Both the position numbers and the translations under genes were made by a program. Below, piece after piece: positions 50,294 through 59,659 of a stretch of DNA of 64,000 nucleotides (positions are counted from its first letter, which is position 1; every line of letters begins with the position of its first letter). The notes under the pieces are model-generated. The model did not search any database and was not told the origin of the DNA. It saw only the letters and a list, made by a program, of their open reading frames with translations. The stretch comes from JAOUGY01 sp963792365 (GTDB lineage: Bacteria; Actinomycetota; Acidimicrobiia; Spongiisociales; ZC4RG35), in NCBI GenBank assembly GCA_963792365.1, contig CAWBVW010000008.1:1-64000 (forward strand), read 5' to 3'.

Positions 50294-51274
50294 GTGAGCG
50301 ATCGAAAGCGTGTGTTCTCAGGTATCCAGCCCACCGGAAACATCCATGTGGGCAATTACATCGGCGCGCTCCGCAATTGGGCTTCGATGCAAGAGGAGTA
50401 CGAGACCATCTACTGCGTGGTCGACCTCCATGCGATGACCACCCCCTACGAGCCGGCCGACTTCCACCGGCAACGCCTCGACATGGCCAAGATGATCGTG
50501 GCGTCCGGGGTCGACCCGGACCGCTCGCTGATGTACTTCCAGTCCCATGTGCCTCACCACGCCGAGCTCTCGTGGATCTTGTCGACCATCACCGGGATGG
50601 GACAGCTGGAGCGCATGACTCAGTACAAGGAGAAGTCCGAAAAAGCCGGCCAGAATCTGGGGCTCTTCGGGTATCCGGTTCTCATGGCAGCCGACATCGT
50701 GTTGCACAAGGTCCACGCAGTGCCGGTGGGTGACGATCAAACCCAACATCTGGAGTTGACCCGCGATCTGGTCGAACGATTCAACTCCCGGTTCGGGGAC
50801 ACCTTCCCGTTGCCGGAGCGGATCACGCCGAAGATCGGAGCCCGCGTCATGTCGCTCCAGGATCCGACGTCCAAGATGTCGAAGTCGGACCCGAGCCCGG
50901 CGTCGCGGATTCTGCTCACCGACTCAGATGCCGCGGTCACAAAGAAGGTGAAGTCGGCGGTCACCGACTCAGACCGCTACGTGCGGTACGACTGGGACGA
51001 GAAACCGGGTGTGTCGAATCTCCTCGAGATGTTCTCCGTGTTCTCCGGCCGAACGATCGATGGGATCGTCGAGGAGTTCCACGAGGGTGGCTACGGCGCC
51101 TTCAAGGTGGCCGCAGCCGAGGCGATCGTCGAAGGCATTCGTCCGATCAGGGAGCGCTTCGAGTCGCTCTCGGACTTCGAGATAACCGAGATCATGGAGC
51201 GTGGAGCGGTCGAGGCTCGCGGGCGGGCCGAGATCGAGATGATTTCCGTACGCGAGGCCGTGGGGCTGATCTGA
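50294..51274 (+). CDS. trpS: Tryptophan--tRNA ligase
   Basis: GTG 50294 with AGGAGCGA before it gives 326 residues; the frame upstream is leader. The class I signatures are PTGNIHVGNYIGAL (HIGH-like) and TSKMSKSDPS (KMSKS). The YDWDEKPGVSNLLEM region and the final helical part are normal for TrpRS. It charges tRNA-Trp with tryptophan. The WWW leader implies that low Trp-tRNA raises trpS expression. Confidence 0.96.
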   Translation: MSDRKRVFSGIQPTGNIHVGNYIGALRNWASMQEEYETIYCVVDLHAMTTPYEPADFHRQRLDMAKMIVASGVDPDRSLMYFQSHVPHHAELSWILSTITGMGQLERMTQYKEKSEKAGQNLGLFGYPVLMAADIVLHKVHAVPVGDDQTQHLELTRDLVERFNSRFGDTFPLPERITPKIGARVMSLQDPTSKMSKSDPSPASRILLTDSDAAVTKKVKSAVTDSDRYVRYDWDEKPGVSNLLEMFSVFSGRTIDGIVEEFHEGGYGAFKVAAAEAIVEGIRPIRERFESLSDFEITEIMERGAVEARGRAEIEMISVREAVGLI

Positions 51275-51336
51275 ACGAGTCGGGGTACGAGTTCCATGGA
51301 AACCGGAGCCGTCATCCGAGCGTGAGCTGCTCGAGG

Positions 51337-52065
51337 CTATTCGGGCAACGCAGCCACACCGAAGAGCAGCAGGAGCGTGACGAGGTTGAAGCCTGCGTGG
51401 GCGAGGATCGCCGGGCCAAGACGACCCCGGCGCACAGTGAGAGCGCCGAGAACCACACCGACGATCAACAGTTGGACCAGCGTGATGACGCCGGCCCAGA
51501 TGTTGGACTGATCCACCCCGAGCCAGTGGAACAGACTGAAGACGACGGCCGTGACACCAACCGTTGCCCATGGCTTCATGCGACGCAGAACCGCTTGGAG
51601 GAGAACGCCACGGAACGCGAGCTCCTCCATGATCGGGGCGACGAGACCGACGAGGATCACGAGCGCGATCTTTATCATCAATCCGTCAGCGGTTGCGATC
51701 TGGTCGGCAACCACCTGGGTCGTTCCATCGGAGTCGACGAGCTCGGCGAGTGGTGAGAACGCGATGGCCATGAAGATCTGCAGCGCGGCGCCCAGCAGCA
51801 CGAACGAACCGTCGCCTGGGCGGACGTCGAACCCGAGGTCAGAGAGAGATGCGGTTCTCCGGCGGAGGATTGCGTAGAAGCCGAGCCCGTGTCCGATGGC
51901 CATCCCCAGTGACGACACGACGACGATGGTGGCCGCATCCAACTCCACGCCCAGCAACAGAAGGGCGACGGCAAACGCACCGGCGAACCCGGTGAGCATG
52001 ACGAGAACGAAGTCGGCAACGCCCCACGGCGGGTCGATCAGTCGATCAGATCTGTCTTCGATCAT
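51337..52065 (-). CDS. CPBP family intramembrane metalloprotease
   Basis: 242 residues, about eight helices. The family motifs are EELAFRGVLLQAVLRR (EExxxR), VFSLFHWLG (FxxxH) and LAHAGFNLVTLL (HxxxN). Members act as Rce1-like prenyl-protein proteases or in bacteriocin immunity; the role here is unknown. It is the last gene on this strand before trpS, 27 bp after the small metallopeptidase gene. Confidence 0.88.
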   Translation of the reverse strand: MIEDRSDRLIDPPWGVADFVLVMLTGFAGAFAVALLLLGVELDAATIVVVSSLGMAIGHGLGFYAILRRRTASLSDLGFDVRPGDGSFVLLGAALQIFMAIAFSPLAELVDSDGTTQVVADQIATADGLMIKIALVILVGLVAPIMEELAFRGVLLQAVLRRMKPWATVGVTAVVFSLFHWLGVDQSNIWAGVITLVQLLIVGVVLGALTVRRGRLGPAILAHAGFNLVTLLLLFGVAALPE

Positions 52066-52092
52066 TCGGGCGAGACTACAGCCGACTGCGGA

Positions 52093-52683
52093 TCATGGAT
52101 TGGACCCCGCGCCCCACGCGGCGAGCACCTCGATGGTGTCAGGCTCCACCTCGATTCGGTCACGGTGGATGAGTCGCACCCCTCTGACCATCTCGACGAC
52201 GCTTTCGGCAAAATGCTCGGCAGGAATCCGATCCCAGGTCTCACCTTCGGTCCAACTGTGCTGCCTGTCGAAGCCCTGACTCTCGAGCACGGACAGGCGG
52301 ACCGCATCGAGCTCAGGGCACGTCTCGTCGAGGTGATGAGCGAGTTCGTGCGTCAGGACCTCCGGGAAACGCGCAGGGCTCGTGGGGATCAGGATGCTGA
52401 TCGTGCCGGTACGCCGCGAGTACCTGGCATCAGCATCCCCCTCGAGGCCGCTGACCAGGCCTGCAGCCACCGGCGCCATGCAACTGGACCTGGCCGGGAA
52501 CGCCGCGGAGAACTCGGTCCACGTGCGATCCACGAGTTCGCGGACCTGCAACGGCACCGCCTGTGGCATCACCACGTGCGCCGGGCGTGCGGGGTGTGAC
52601 GCGAACACCACCGTCGCAATGGCGGCGATCACCGTCGCCCGACCCTGGCGGTGGGTTCGGGTGCCGTCGCCGCCCGACTTCAC
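52093..52683 (-). CDS. Small secreted metallopeptidase-like protein (HExxH)
   Basis: A GTG at 52683 overlaps the upstream stop as GTGA and gives 196 residues; the longer frame upstream is antisense-like. The N-terminus has a basic start and a hydrophobic stretch (VIAAIATVVFASHPARPAHV), a plausible signal peptide. The zinc motif is in EVLTHELAHHLDE (HExxHH). A later Glu-rich segment (HFAESVVEMV) may supply the third ligand. It resembles minimal gluzincin-like peptidases. Substrate unknown. Confidence 0.6.
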   Translation of the reverse strand: MKSGGDGTRTHRQGRATVIAAIATVVFASHPARPAHVVMPQAVPLQVRELVDRTWTEFSAAFPARSSCMAPVAAGLVSGLEGDADARYSRRTGTISILIPTSPARFPEVLTHELAHHLDETCPELDAVRLSVLESQGFDRQHSWTEGETWDRIPAEHFAESVVEMVRGVRLIHRDRIEVEPDTIEVLAAWGAGSNP

Positions 52684-53508
52684 CGTTCCAGCCACGAGGA
52701 GAGCAGCCGAGTCACGAGGGGCATCAATGCCCACGTCAAGATGGCGATGCCGACGACGTTCGACACGAACAGGGCCGGAACCCAGGGTGCTTCGGCGACG
52801 AATGCCCGCTGGAAGGCTCCGAGCGCGAGCGTCGTTGGGAACAGGGCGATGAGCACGGCGACTGCTTGCTTCCATCGGGGTGGTTCCCGTTGGTCATCTG
52901 TCGAGAACCATCCGCCGAACCCGCCGACGACGTTGAGGGTGCGTTCTCCTTCGATGAGCGGTTCGATCAGGTCGAGCACTTGCCGCCGTTCGGGCGCCTC
53001 GAGCCATCGGTCCAGGTGCTCCCTCGAGTCGAAGGCGAACACGACCACGTGATCCTCTTGGATGCCGGGCACGGGCTCGACGAGCTCACAGCTCAGGAAA
53101 CCTTCGAAATCCCGCATGACCAACGTGATCTCGGCGTGCGCCCTGCGGAACGCCTCCCAGTCCCCACGGCGAACCCGTTGCGTCATGACCGCGGTCACCG
53201 CCCGTTGGGTGGCGGTCTGGAGCACTCGCTGTTCCCTCACCGGGCCCACGAGCAACCGGTCCCCCTCGTCGAGCAGTTCCCGGCGCTCCTCCGACGTCAT
53301 CCACGCATCGAGCTGCTCAGGCGTCGCGAACCGGTACACGATGACCCACTCGTCGGGATGGGCCTCGTCGGGAGGCTGGGCCTCGGAACCGAGATGCCCC
53401 GGCCACCGCTCCGCCGCTTCGCGTATCGCGCGTGTTCCACCGGACGAACTCTCGTTCGAGACCCGGAATCACCTGTCGCGAGACGATGATGGTGGGGATC
53501 GCTTCCAT
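52680..53508 (-). pseudogene. Double antibiotic-biosynthesis-monooxygenase-fold protein with membrane tail, frameshifted
   Basis: ATG 53508 opens MEAIPTIIVSRQVIPG and continues as EREFVRWNTR. One extra base in the CGCGCG run near 53427-53432 must be skipped to continue with IREAAERWPGHLG, EWVIVYRFATPEQLDAW and the second ABM repeat (VTAVMTQRVRRGDWEAF; HVVVFAFDSREHLDRW). Two membrane helices end the protein. Fixed length is ~275 residues, as in known ABM-fold membrane proteins. Its stop overlaps the next gene's GTG. Confidence 0.75.
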
Positions 53509-53569
53509 GGGTCCATTGTGCCCGGTGCGCGGGCGACTCCGCTCGCGAGTGCCGATACTCGGTACCGCA

Positions 53570-53646
53570 GAACGTCGAACGTAGAACGTCGGCCGTGGGC
53601 CGTCGGCCGGTGACCCGAGACCCGGGACCCGAGACCCGGGACTGGT
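53570..53646. repeat. Heptad-period element, locus 9 (longest, 11 units in one phase)
   Basis: Eleven consecutive units keep exact 7-bp phase: GAACGTC, GAACGTA, GAACGTC, GGCCGTG, GGCCGTC, GGCCGGT, GACCCGA, GACCCGG, GACCCGA, GACCCGG, GACTGGT. Three different word types are joined without loss of phase. Bases 53567-53594 are the inverted mate of 54911-54938 (23 of 28 positions), so arms flank guaB3. Confidence 0.85.
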
Positions 53647-53705
53647 AATTTCCCGAACTACACCCGTGGTACTCTCCATTGCTCCACGAGGGCGGAGGAA
53701 ACAAC

Positions 53706-54863
53706 GTGGAGATCGACATCGGCATCGGCAAATCAGGCCGACGTGCCTACGGGTTCGACGACATCGCCATTGTTCCGAGTCGTAGGACTCGCGACCCTGA
53801 AGACGTCGACATCAGCTGGCAGCTCGACGCGTTCAGGTTCGACATTCCCATGATGGGATCGGCCATGGATGGAGCGCTCAGCCCCTCCACCGCCATCGAG
53901 ATCGGTCGCCTTGGCGGCCTCGGCGTCCTCAACCTCGAAGGTCTCTGGACCCGGTACGACGATCCGATGCCCTATTTCGAGGAGATCGCCGAACTCGAGG
54001 CCGAGAAGGCCACGCAGCGAATGCAGGACATCTATTTGGAGCCCGTCAAGCCCGAGTTGGTCGGGCGCCGGGTCGAGGAGCTGAAAGCGGCCGGCATCAC
54101 CGTCTCGGCCTCCCTCACGCCCCAGCGGGTCGAGGAGTTGAGTCCCTACGCCATTCAGGCGGGCCTCGACGTCCTTGTGATCCAGGGCACGGTCGTTTCG
54201 GCCGAGCACGTCTCCTCGAAGGGAGGGGTCCTCGATCTGCGCCGGTTCGTAGCCGAGAGCGAAGTTCCCATCATCCTCGGCGGCTGTGCGTCGTACTCGA
54301 CCGCGCTGCATCTCATGCGCACCGGAGCGGTGGGCATCCTCGTCGGTGTGGGGCCGGGAGCGGCCTGCACCACGCGGGGCGTGCTGGGGGTAGGCGTTCC
54401 TCAAGCGACGGCGATTGCGGATGCGGCCGGTGCTCGTATCCGCTACCTCGACGAAACCGGACGGTATGTGCATGTGATCGCAGACGGAGGCATGCGCACC
54501 GGGGGCGATGTCGCGAAGGCGATTGCATGCGGGGCCGATGCCGTGATGATCGGCTCGCCCCTGGCATCGGCCGCCGAAGCCCCGGGCGCCGGGTATCACT
54601 GGGGCATGGCCACCTTCCACCCGACGCTGCCCCGCGGTGCCCGCGTGAAGACGGGAACCCTTGGAACACTCGAAGAGATCCTGGTTGGTCCCGCTCACGA
54701 GAACGACGGTCGTCGCAACCTCTTCGGTGCGCTGCGTGTGTCGATGGCGACCTGCGGATACTCCGATGTGAAGGAGTTCCAGAAGGCCGAGGTGATGGTG
54801 GCTCCGTCGCTCCAGAGCGAAGGCAAAGCCCTTCAACGCTCCCAGGGCGTGGGGATGGGATGA
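53706..54863 (+). CDS. guaB3: GuaB3-type IMP dehydrogenase family protein
   Basis: GTG 53706 with GGAGG about 8-12 bases before it gives 385 residues. It opens with VEIDIGIGKSGRRAYGFDD, the usual start of the actinobacterial GuaB3 group. The barrel has the IMP-site Cys loop GPGAACTTRGVLGVGVPQ and IADGGMRTGGDVAKAIACGADAVMIG. No CBS pair is present, which separates it from true GuaB. The group may reduce GMP or act in nucleotide balance; guaA follows, so a guanine-nucleotide role is likely. Confidence 0.9.
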   Translation: MEIDIGIGKSGRRAYGFDDIAIVPSRRTRDPEDVDISWQLDAFRFDIPMMGSAMDGALSPSTAIEIGRLGGLGVLNLEGLWTRYDDPMPYFEEIAELEAEKATQRMQDIYLEPVKPELVGRRVEELKAAGITVSASLTPQRVEELSPYAIQAGLDVLVIQGTVVSAEHVSSKGGVLDLRRFVAESEVPIILGGCASYSTALHLMRTGAVGILVGVGPGAACTTRGVLGVGVPQATAIADAAGARIRYLDETGRYVHVIADGGMRTGGDVAKAIACGADAVMIGSPLASAAEAPGAGYHWGMATFHPTLPRGARVKTGTLGTLEEILVGPAHENDGRRNLFGALRVSMATCGYSDVKEFQKAEVMVAPSLQSEGKALQRSQGVGMG

Positions 54864-54910
54864 CACGACCTGCGGGGGTCTTGAAGGGGAGCGGTATGGG
54901 CGGCCCCCCG

Positions 54911-54945
54911 GTACGACGTTTTACGTACGACGTTCTACGTGCCGC
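54911..54945. repeat. Heptad-period element, locus 10
   Basis: GTACGAC, GTTTTAC, GTACGAC, GTTCTAC, GTGCCGC in phase. It is the inverted mate of the first units of locus 9, on the other side of guaB3. Confidence 0.75.
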
Positions 54946-54981
54946 CAGTCACGAAGGTCCGTCTCCTCACGTTGGTCGTCC

Positions 54982-56517
54982 GTGACCTCTTTCGACACCG
55001 TTCTCGTCCTCGATTTCGGGGCTCAATATGCGCAGTTGATCGCACGCCGGGTGCGTGAGGCTCGTGTTCATTCCGAGATCGTGCCGCGGGACATCACTGC
55101 CGCCGAGGTCGCCGCAAAGCATCCTGTCGGGATCATCCTGTCGGGCGGTCCGGCGTCGGTGTACGCCGAGGACGCCTACGGCATCGACCCCGAGATCCTC
55201 GAGCTGGGGATCCCGGTTTTGGGCATTTGCTACGGCCATCAGCTCGTGGCCCAGGCGCTCGGCGGCACGGTCGCCAACACGGGCGTGGGTGAGTATGGAA
55301 AGACGGAGCTGACCACGACCAGCCAGTCCGTGATCCTGCGGGAACTGCCCGAGGTCCAGGACGTTTGGATGAGCCACCGTGACTTCGTATCCGAAGTGCC
55401 CAACGGTTTCGTGTGCGTGGCTTCCACACCAGCCGCACCCGTTGCAGCGATGGAGGATCGCCAACGAAGGATCTACGGTGTCCAGTTCCATCCCGAGGTC
55501 GGACACACCCCGCGCGGCATGGAGGTGCTCGAACGCTTCCTCTTCGATGGCTGCGCCGCCAGGCCTACGTGGACCCGCCACTCCATCATCGAGGAGCAGG
55601 TCCAGCTGATCCGGGATCTGGTTGGCGACGAGAAGATCATTTGTGGGCTTTCGGGCGGCGTGGACTCGTCCGTGGCCGCGGCCCTGGTCCACGAGGCTGT
55701 CGGCGACCAGCTGACTTGCATCTTCGTCGATCACGGCCTGCTGCGAGAGGGCGAGGCCGAGCAGGTGGAGGACACCTTCCGCGGCCACTTCAAGATCAAC
55801 CTGGTGCATGCCAAGGTCGCGGACCGTTTCCTCGATCGACTGGCCGGGGTCACCGAGCCTGAGGAGAAGCGCAAGATCATCGGAGAGACCTTCATCCGGG
55901 TGTTCGAGGATGTTGCTCTGGAACACGCCGACGCCCGTTTCCTCGTGCAGGGGACGCTCTACCCGGATGTGATCGAGTCGGGCACCAAAGACGCCGCCAA
56001 GATCAAGAGCCACCACAACGTCGGCGGCCTCCCGGACGACATGCAGTTCGAGCTGGTCGAGCCCCTGCGTGACCTGTTCAAGGACGAGGTGAGGGCGGTG
56101 GGCGAGGAGTTGGGTCTGCCAGAGGAGATCGTCTGGCGACAGCCGTTCCCCGGCCCTGGGCTGGCGGTGCGTGTGATCGGCGAGGTCACCCATGAGCGTC
56201 TAGAGATCCTGCGGCAGGCCGACGCCGTGGTCACCGAGGAGATCCGCAAGGCAGGTCTGGAACGCGAGATCTGGCAGGCTTTCGGAGTGCTTCCCGGCAT
56301 CAAATCCGTGGGGGTGCAAGGGGATGGCCGCACCTACGCCTACCCACTCATCGTGCGCGCTGTCACCAGCGAGGATGCCATGACCGCCGACTGGGCCCGG
56401 CTTCCGTACGAGCTGCTCGAGCGGATTTCGAACCGGGTCATCAACGAAGTCGAGGGTATCAATCGCGTGGCATATGACATATCCTCCAAGCCGCCGGCGA
56501 CGATCGAGTGGGAGTGA
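54982..56517 (+). CDS. guaA: GMP synthase (glutamine-hydrolysing)
   Basis: 511 residues from GTG 54982. The class I amidotransferase half has GICYGHQLVAQALGG with the nucleophile Cys and FHPEVGHTPRG. The ATP-pyrophosphatase half has GLSGGVDSSVAAAL and the C-terminal dimer region (QPFPGPGLAVRVIGEV). It makes GMP from XMP. It is 43 bp before the CheA-like gene. Confidence 0.97.
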   Translation: MTSFDTVLVLDFGAQYAQLIARRVREARVHSEIVPRDITAAEVAAKHPVGIILSGGPASVYAEDAYGIDPEILELGIPVLGICYGHQLVAQALGGTVANTGVGEYGKTELTTTSQSVILRELPEVQDVWMSHRDFVSEVPNGFVCVASTPAAPVAAMEDRQRRIYGVQFHPEVGHTPRGMEVLERFLFDGCAARPTWTRHSIIEEQVQLIRDLVGDEKIICGLSGGVDSSVAAALVHEAVGDQLTCIFVDHGLLREGEAEQVEDTFRGHFKINLVHAKVADRFLDRLAGVTEPEEKRKIIGETFIRVFEDVALEHADARFLVQGTLYPDVIESGTKDAAKIKSHHNVGGLPDDMQFELVEPLRDLFKDEVRAVGEELGLPEEIVWRQPFPGPGLAVRVIGEVTHERLEILRQADAVVTEEIRKAGLEREIWQAFGVLPGIKSVGVQGDGRTYAYPLIVRAVTSEDAMTADWARLPYELLERISNRVINEVEGINRVAYDISSKPPATIEWE

Positions 56518-56560
56518 CCTCAAGTCTTCCCGATCGGCGCCGATACTCCCTCGAGAGATC

Positions 56561-58663
56561 ATGGATTGGGCTGAATCCGAAGAGCTGATGGAGATCTACC
56601 TCGGTGAGGTGGATGAGCGAAGCGAATCGCTGATCGAAGGTGCTGCGGCACTGGTCGATGGTTCGCTCGATTCAGCGCGTTGGGAAGACCTGATCCGTGA
56701 CGCGCACACCCTCAAAGGCTCGTCGCACATGGTGGGCAAGCCGCTGGTCGCCGAGGCCGCAGCTGCGCTCGAACGTGCGTGGAAGCATGTCCATCAGACT
56801 CGGGCGGTCCATCTGCCAATCCTCGGTGCCGCGTTGCACGGGCTGTCGACTGCCCTGAAGGTGGCGGCGCGAGAAGGGGATCCCTCGACGCTGGCCGACT
56901 CCACCAAGAAGGTGGAATCGGCCCTCGACGAAGAGGGTTCGGCAGAGCCTCCGCCAGGCATCGGAGAGACGTCACGCTCCGAAATCCCGACCCGGGACCT
57001 CTTGTCCGCCCCTGACCCGATCCCATCCATGGAGCCGGCTCCGCCCGAAGCCCGGCTGGATTCGAACAACGAGACACTCGGTGGGCTGCTTCCATCGCTC
57101 GAGGCCGACCTCGAGGGGTCGGTCATGCGGGTGGACACGGGCGAGCTCTACACGTTGATCAACCGGATCGTAGAAATCGGAATCGAGGTTCAGTCGCTCG
57201 ACGACCTGGCGATGGTCTCGTTCGCATCCGACGGCTCAGGCATGCTCGTCGGGTGGAGGGATCAAATCGCACGAGTCAGCGGAGAGCTCGCCGATCTTCA
57301 GCAGTCTGCGGTGGCGCTGGTCAACGTCCCATTCCAGGAGGCGGTGGAGACCTTTCCACAATTCGTTCGTTTTCTCGGGCGCCGTCTCGACAAGACGGTG
57401 CGCTTCGAAACCAGCGGTGTCGACATCCAGGTCGACCGGCAGATCGTCGATCTGCTGCGTGAACCCCTTCGTCACCTCATCGTCAACGCAGTCGACCATG
57501 GTCTCGAGAAGGAGTCGGAGCGGCTGGCTGCCGGAAAGCCCGCAACGGGGACCGTTCGCCTGGGCGCCCAGATCGAAGACGACCGGCTCATCATCTCCGT
57601 GTCCGACGACGGTCGGGGTGTCAACTGGGATGCGGTCCGTGCGAGGGCGCTGGCCGATGGGCTTCCATCGTCCTCGAGCGAGTTGAGGTCGCACCTGCTC
57701 CGTCCGGGATTCACGACGCTGTCTTCGCTCATGGATTTCTCCGGAACGGGTGAGGGTCTGGCGATTCTGGCAGACTCGGTCGACCGCGTTTCGGGCAGTG
57801 TCATGATCCACAGCACGCCCGGATCCGGCACGACGGTGATGATGGACGTCCCTGTGTCTCTGGTGCTTCAGCGGATCGTGAGCGTCTCCGCGGGAGACCA
57901 GGTGTTCGGTGTCTCCGAGGCCGCGATCATCGATGCGGTGGATTCGCTCGATCTCGTGCTCGACACCGGCACGAACGGGCGTGGGCTCCTGTTTGAAGAC
58001 GAGCGGATTCCTTTCGTGTCCATCGCAGACGTCGTTGGAGCGGCCGATGGCTCGGAGGACACTCTCGCCCTGATCCTCTCGACACGATCAGGACTCGTGG
58101 CCGCCGGTGTGCGGGAGATCCTCGGGGATCGAAGCGTGGCAGTGAAGAGCGTCGGCGCAATCCTCGAAGGGGCCGACCACATTGCAGGAGCTGCCTTCCT
58201 CGGTGGTGGCACGGTGCTGGTTGTGATCGATCACAACCACCTCGGCGAGGTTGCTCGGCTGCGCCCCAACCAATCGGCCGATCGACAGTCTGTCCTTGTC
58301 GTCGACGACTCCGCCGGAGTACGGCAGTTGATACGCGCCACCCTGCGTGGCAACGGATTCGACGTGGAGGTGGCCGCGAACGGTGCGGAGGCAATGCGCC
58401 TGCTCGACTCGCGTCGTTTTGATGCTCTGGTGGTGGACTACTCGATGCCCGGTTCCAACGGTGCCGATCTCGTGACCACGGTTCGGGCATCGGGCATCTC
58501 GCTCCCCGTCGTGATGGTCTCAGGCGTGGCAGAGCCAGAAGACAAGGCCGCCGCCTGGGAGGCGGGTGTCGACGCCTATCTCGACAAGTACGATCTTCGC
58601 CGGGGTGCCCTCACAGAATCGATTCGCCGACTGCTCACCGAACGAAGCTCACCTCATGTGTGA
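56561..58663 (+). CDS. CheA-like hybrid histidine kinase with response-regulator domain
   Basis: ATG 56561 gives 700 residues. Domains in order: HPt with the phospho-His in DAHTLKGSSHMVG (~residue 47), a Pro/Glu-rich linker, a dimer helix region, the HATPase with LRHLIVNAVDHGLE and DDGRGVN, a CheW-like domain and a C-terminal receiver (SVLVVDDSAGVRQLI; phospho-Asp in LVVDYSMPGSNG). This is the CheA-REC layout of type IV pilus or alternative systems. No MCP, CheW, CheB or CheR gene is next to it. Confidence 0.88.
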   Translation: MDWAESEELMEIYLGEVDERSESLIEGAAALVDGSLDSARWEDLIRDAHTLKGSSHMVGKPLVAEAAAALERAWKHVHQTRAVHLPILGAALHGLSTALKVAAREGDPSTLADSTKKVESALDEEGSAEPPPGIGETSRSEIPTRDLLSAPDPIPSMEPAPPEARLDSNNETLGGLLPSLEADLEGSVMRVDTGELYTLINRIVEIGIEVQSLDDLAMVSFASDGSGMLVGWRDQIARVSGELADLQQSAVALVNVPFQEAVETFPQFVRFLGRRLDKTVRFETSGVDIQVDRQIVDLLREPLRHLIVNAVDHGLEKESERLAAGKPATGTVRLGAQIEDDRLIISVSDDGRGVNWDAVRARALADGLPSSSSELRSHLLRPGFTTLSSLMDFSGTGEGLAILADSVDRVSGSVMIHSTPGSGTTVMMDVPVSLVLQRIVSVSAGDQVFGVSEAAIIDAVDSLDLVLDTGTNGRGLLFEDERIPFVSIADVVGAADGSEDTLALILSTRSGLVAAGVREILGDRSVAVKSVGAILEGADHIAGAAFLGGGTVLVVIDHNHLGEVARLRPNQSADRQSVLVVDDSAGVRQLIRATLRGNGFDVEVAANGAEAMRLLDSRRFDALVVDYSMPGSNGADLVTTVRASGISLPVVMVSGVAEPEDKAAAWEAGVDAYLDKYDLRRGALTESIRRLLTERSSPHV

Positions 58664-58708
58664 GCCTGCGCTGCGGGCGTCGGTCTCGATGAGGCTCGGA
58701 GCAGCGTC

Positions 58709-59608
58709 ATGTCTTTCGATCCCACAACCCTGAGCCTGAGTCAGATATCCATCGGGCTCACCATCGAGCTGGTGGTGACGATCGTTCTCGCCATCGCCGG
58801 GCTGGTGGCCGCAGTCATCGCCTGGCGCCTCCACCGCAATTCTGCCCGTCTCTCCGACGAGTCCGCCCGGAAACTGGCCGAGGCCGACGCCATCAAGAAC
58901 GACTTCGTGACCATGGTCAGTCACGAGTTCCGGACTCCGCTCGCCTCCATCGCCGGCTTCGCACAGATACTCCGGGGTTGGCGTGATCTCCCGGATGAGG
59001 AGCTCGATGAGTTCCTCGTGCTGATCGGTCTCGAGGCCCGCCGCCTCGGAGATCTGGTGGAGGACGTGCTGGTGATCCCCCGCCTCGAGGCAGGGCGCCT
59101 CAAATTGAACCCTGAGCCATTCGATCTGTCGGCCGCCATTCACGAGGTTTCTGCGGTCGTCTTCCCAGCCGCCGGCGAAAAGGAGGTTGCGGTTTCGATT
59201 CCGGGTGGCATTCCTGCGTGGGGTGACACCAAACGAGTGACACAGGTGCTCAGGAACCTCCTCGACAACGCCAAGAACTACGGCGGGGATCAGGTGCTCG
59301 TCGAGGGTTTCACGATGGGTGACCATTTCGTGGTGGTGGTCTCCGACAACGGGCGAGGTGTGCCGGCTGATTCCGTGGAGCTGGTCTTTGAGCATTTCGA
59401 ACAGGTGTCGAAGGGCGACGCTCGCATGTCCCAAGGCATTGGACTGGGTCTGCCCATCGCTCGCCGGTTGGCCCGGGCCATGGGGGGAGATGTTTGGTAC
59501 GAGCGTCGCTTTCCCACGGGAAGCCGATTCTGTTTCTCATTGACCCAGAGTCCTGATTCGGCCGCCCGCCTGGTCGAAGACACCGAACGGGCAACGGCGC
59601 AGGCCTGA
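58709..59608 (+). CDS. Membrane-bound sensor histidine kinase
   Basis: 299 residues. One N-terminal helix (LVVTIVLAIAGLVAAVIAW), then DHp with the phospho-His in MVSHEFRTPLASIAGF and a HATPase with LRNLLDNAKNYGG, VSDNGRGVP and GIGLGLPIARRLARAMGG. No sensor domain is present outside the helix, so input is probably membrane-borne or through a partner. No response-regulator gene follows; the receiver of the preceding gene is a candidate partner. Confidence 0.88.
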   Translation: MSFDPTTLSLSQISIGLTIELVVTIVLAIAGLVAAVIAWRLHRNSARLSDESARKLAEADAIKNDFVTMVSHEFRTPLASIAGFAQILRGWRDLPDEELDEFLVLIGLEARRLGDLVEDVLVIPRLEAGRLKLNPEPFDLSAAIHEVSAVVFPAAGEKEVAVSIPGGIPAWGDTKRVTQVLRNLLDNAKNYGGDQVLVEGFTMGDHFVVVVSDNGRGVPADSVELVFEHFEQVSKGDARMSQGIGLGLPIARRLARAMGGDVWYERRFPTGSRFCFSLTQSPDSAARLVEDTERATAQA

Positions 59609-59659
59609 CAACACGTTGGCGAGCGTGACCGACTGTTGGCCGGCTCATTGACGAACCCG

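Noticed and set aside
53570..53646. Heptad array as a coding low-complexity segment
   Set aside because: A 7-bp step moves the frame at each unit, stop codons and word changes break all frames, and all loci are intergenic.
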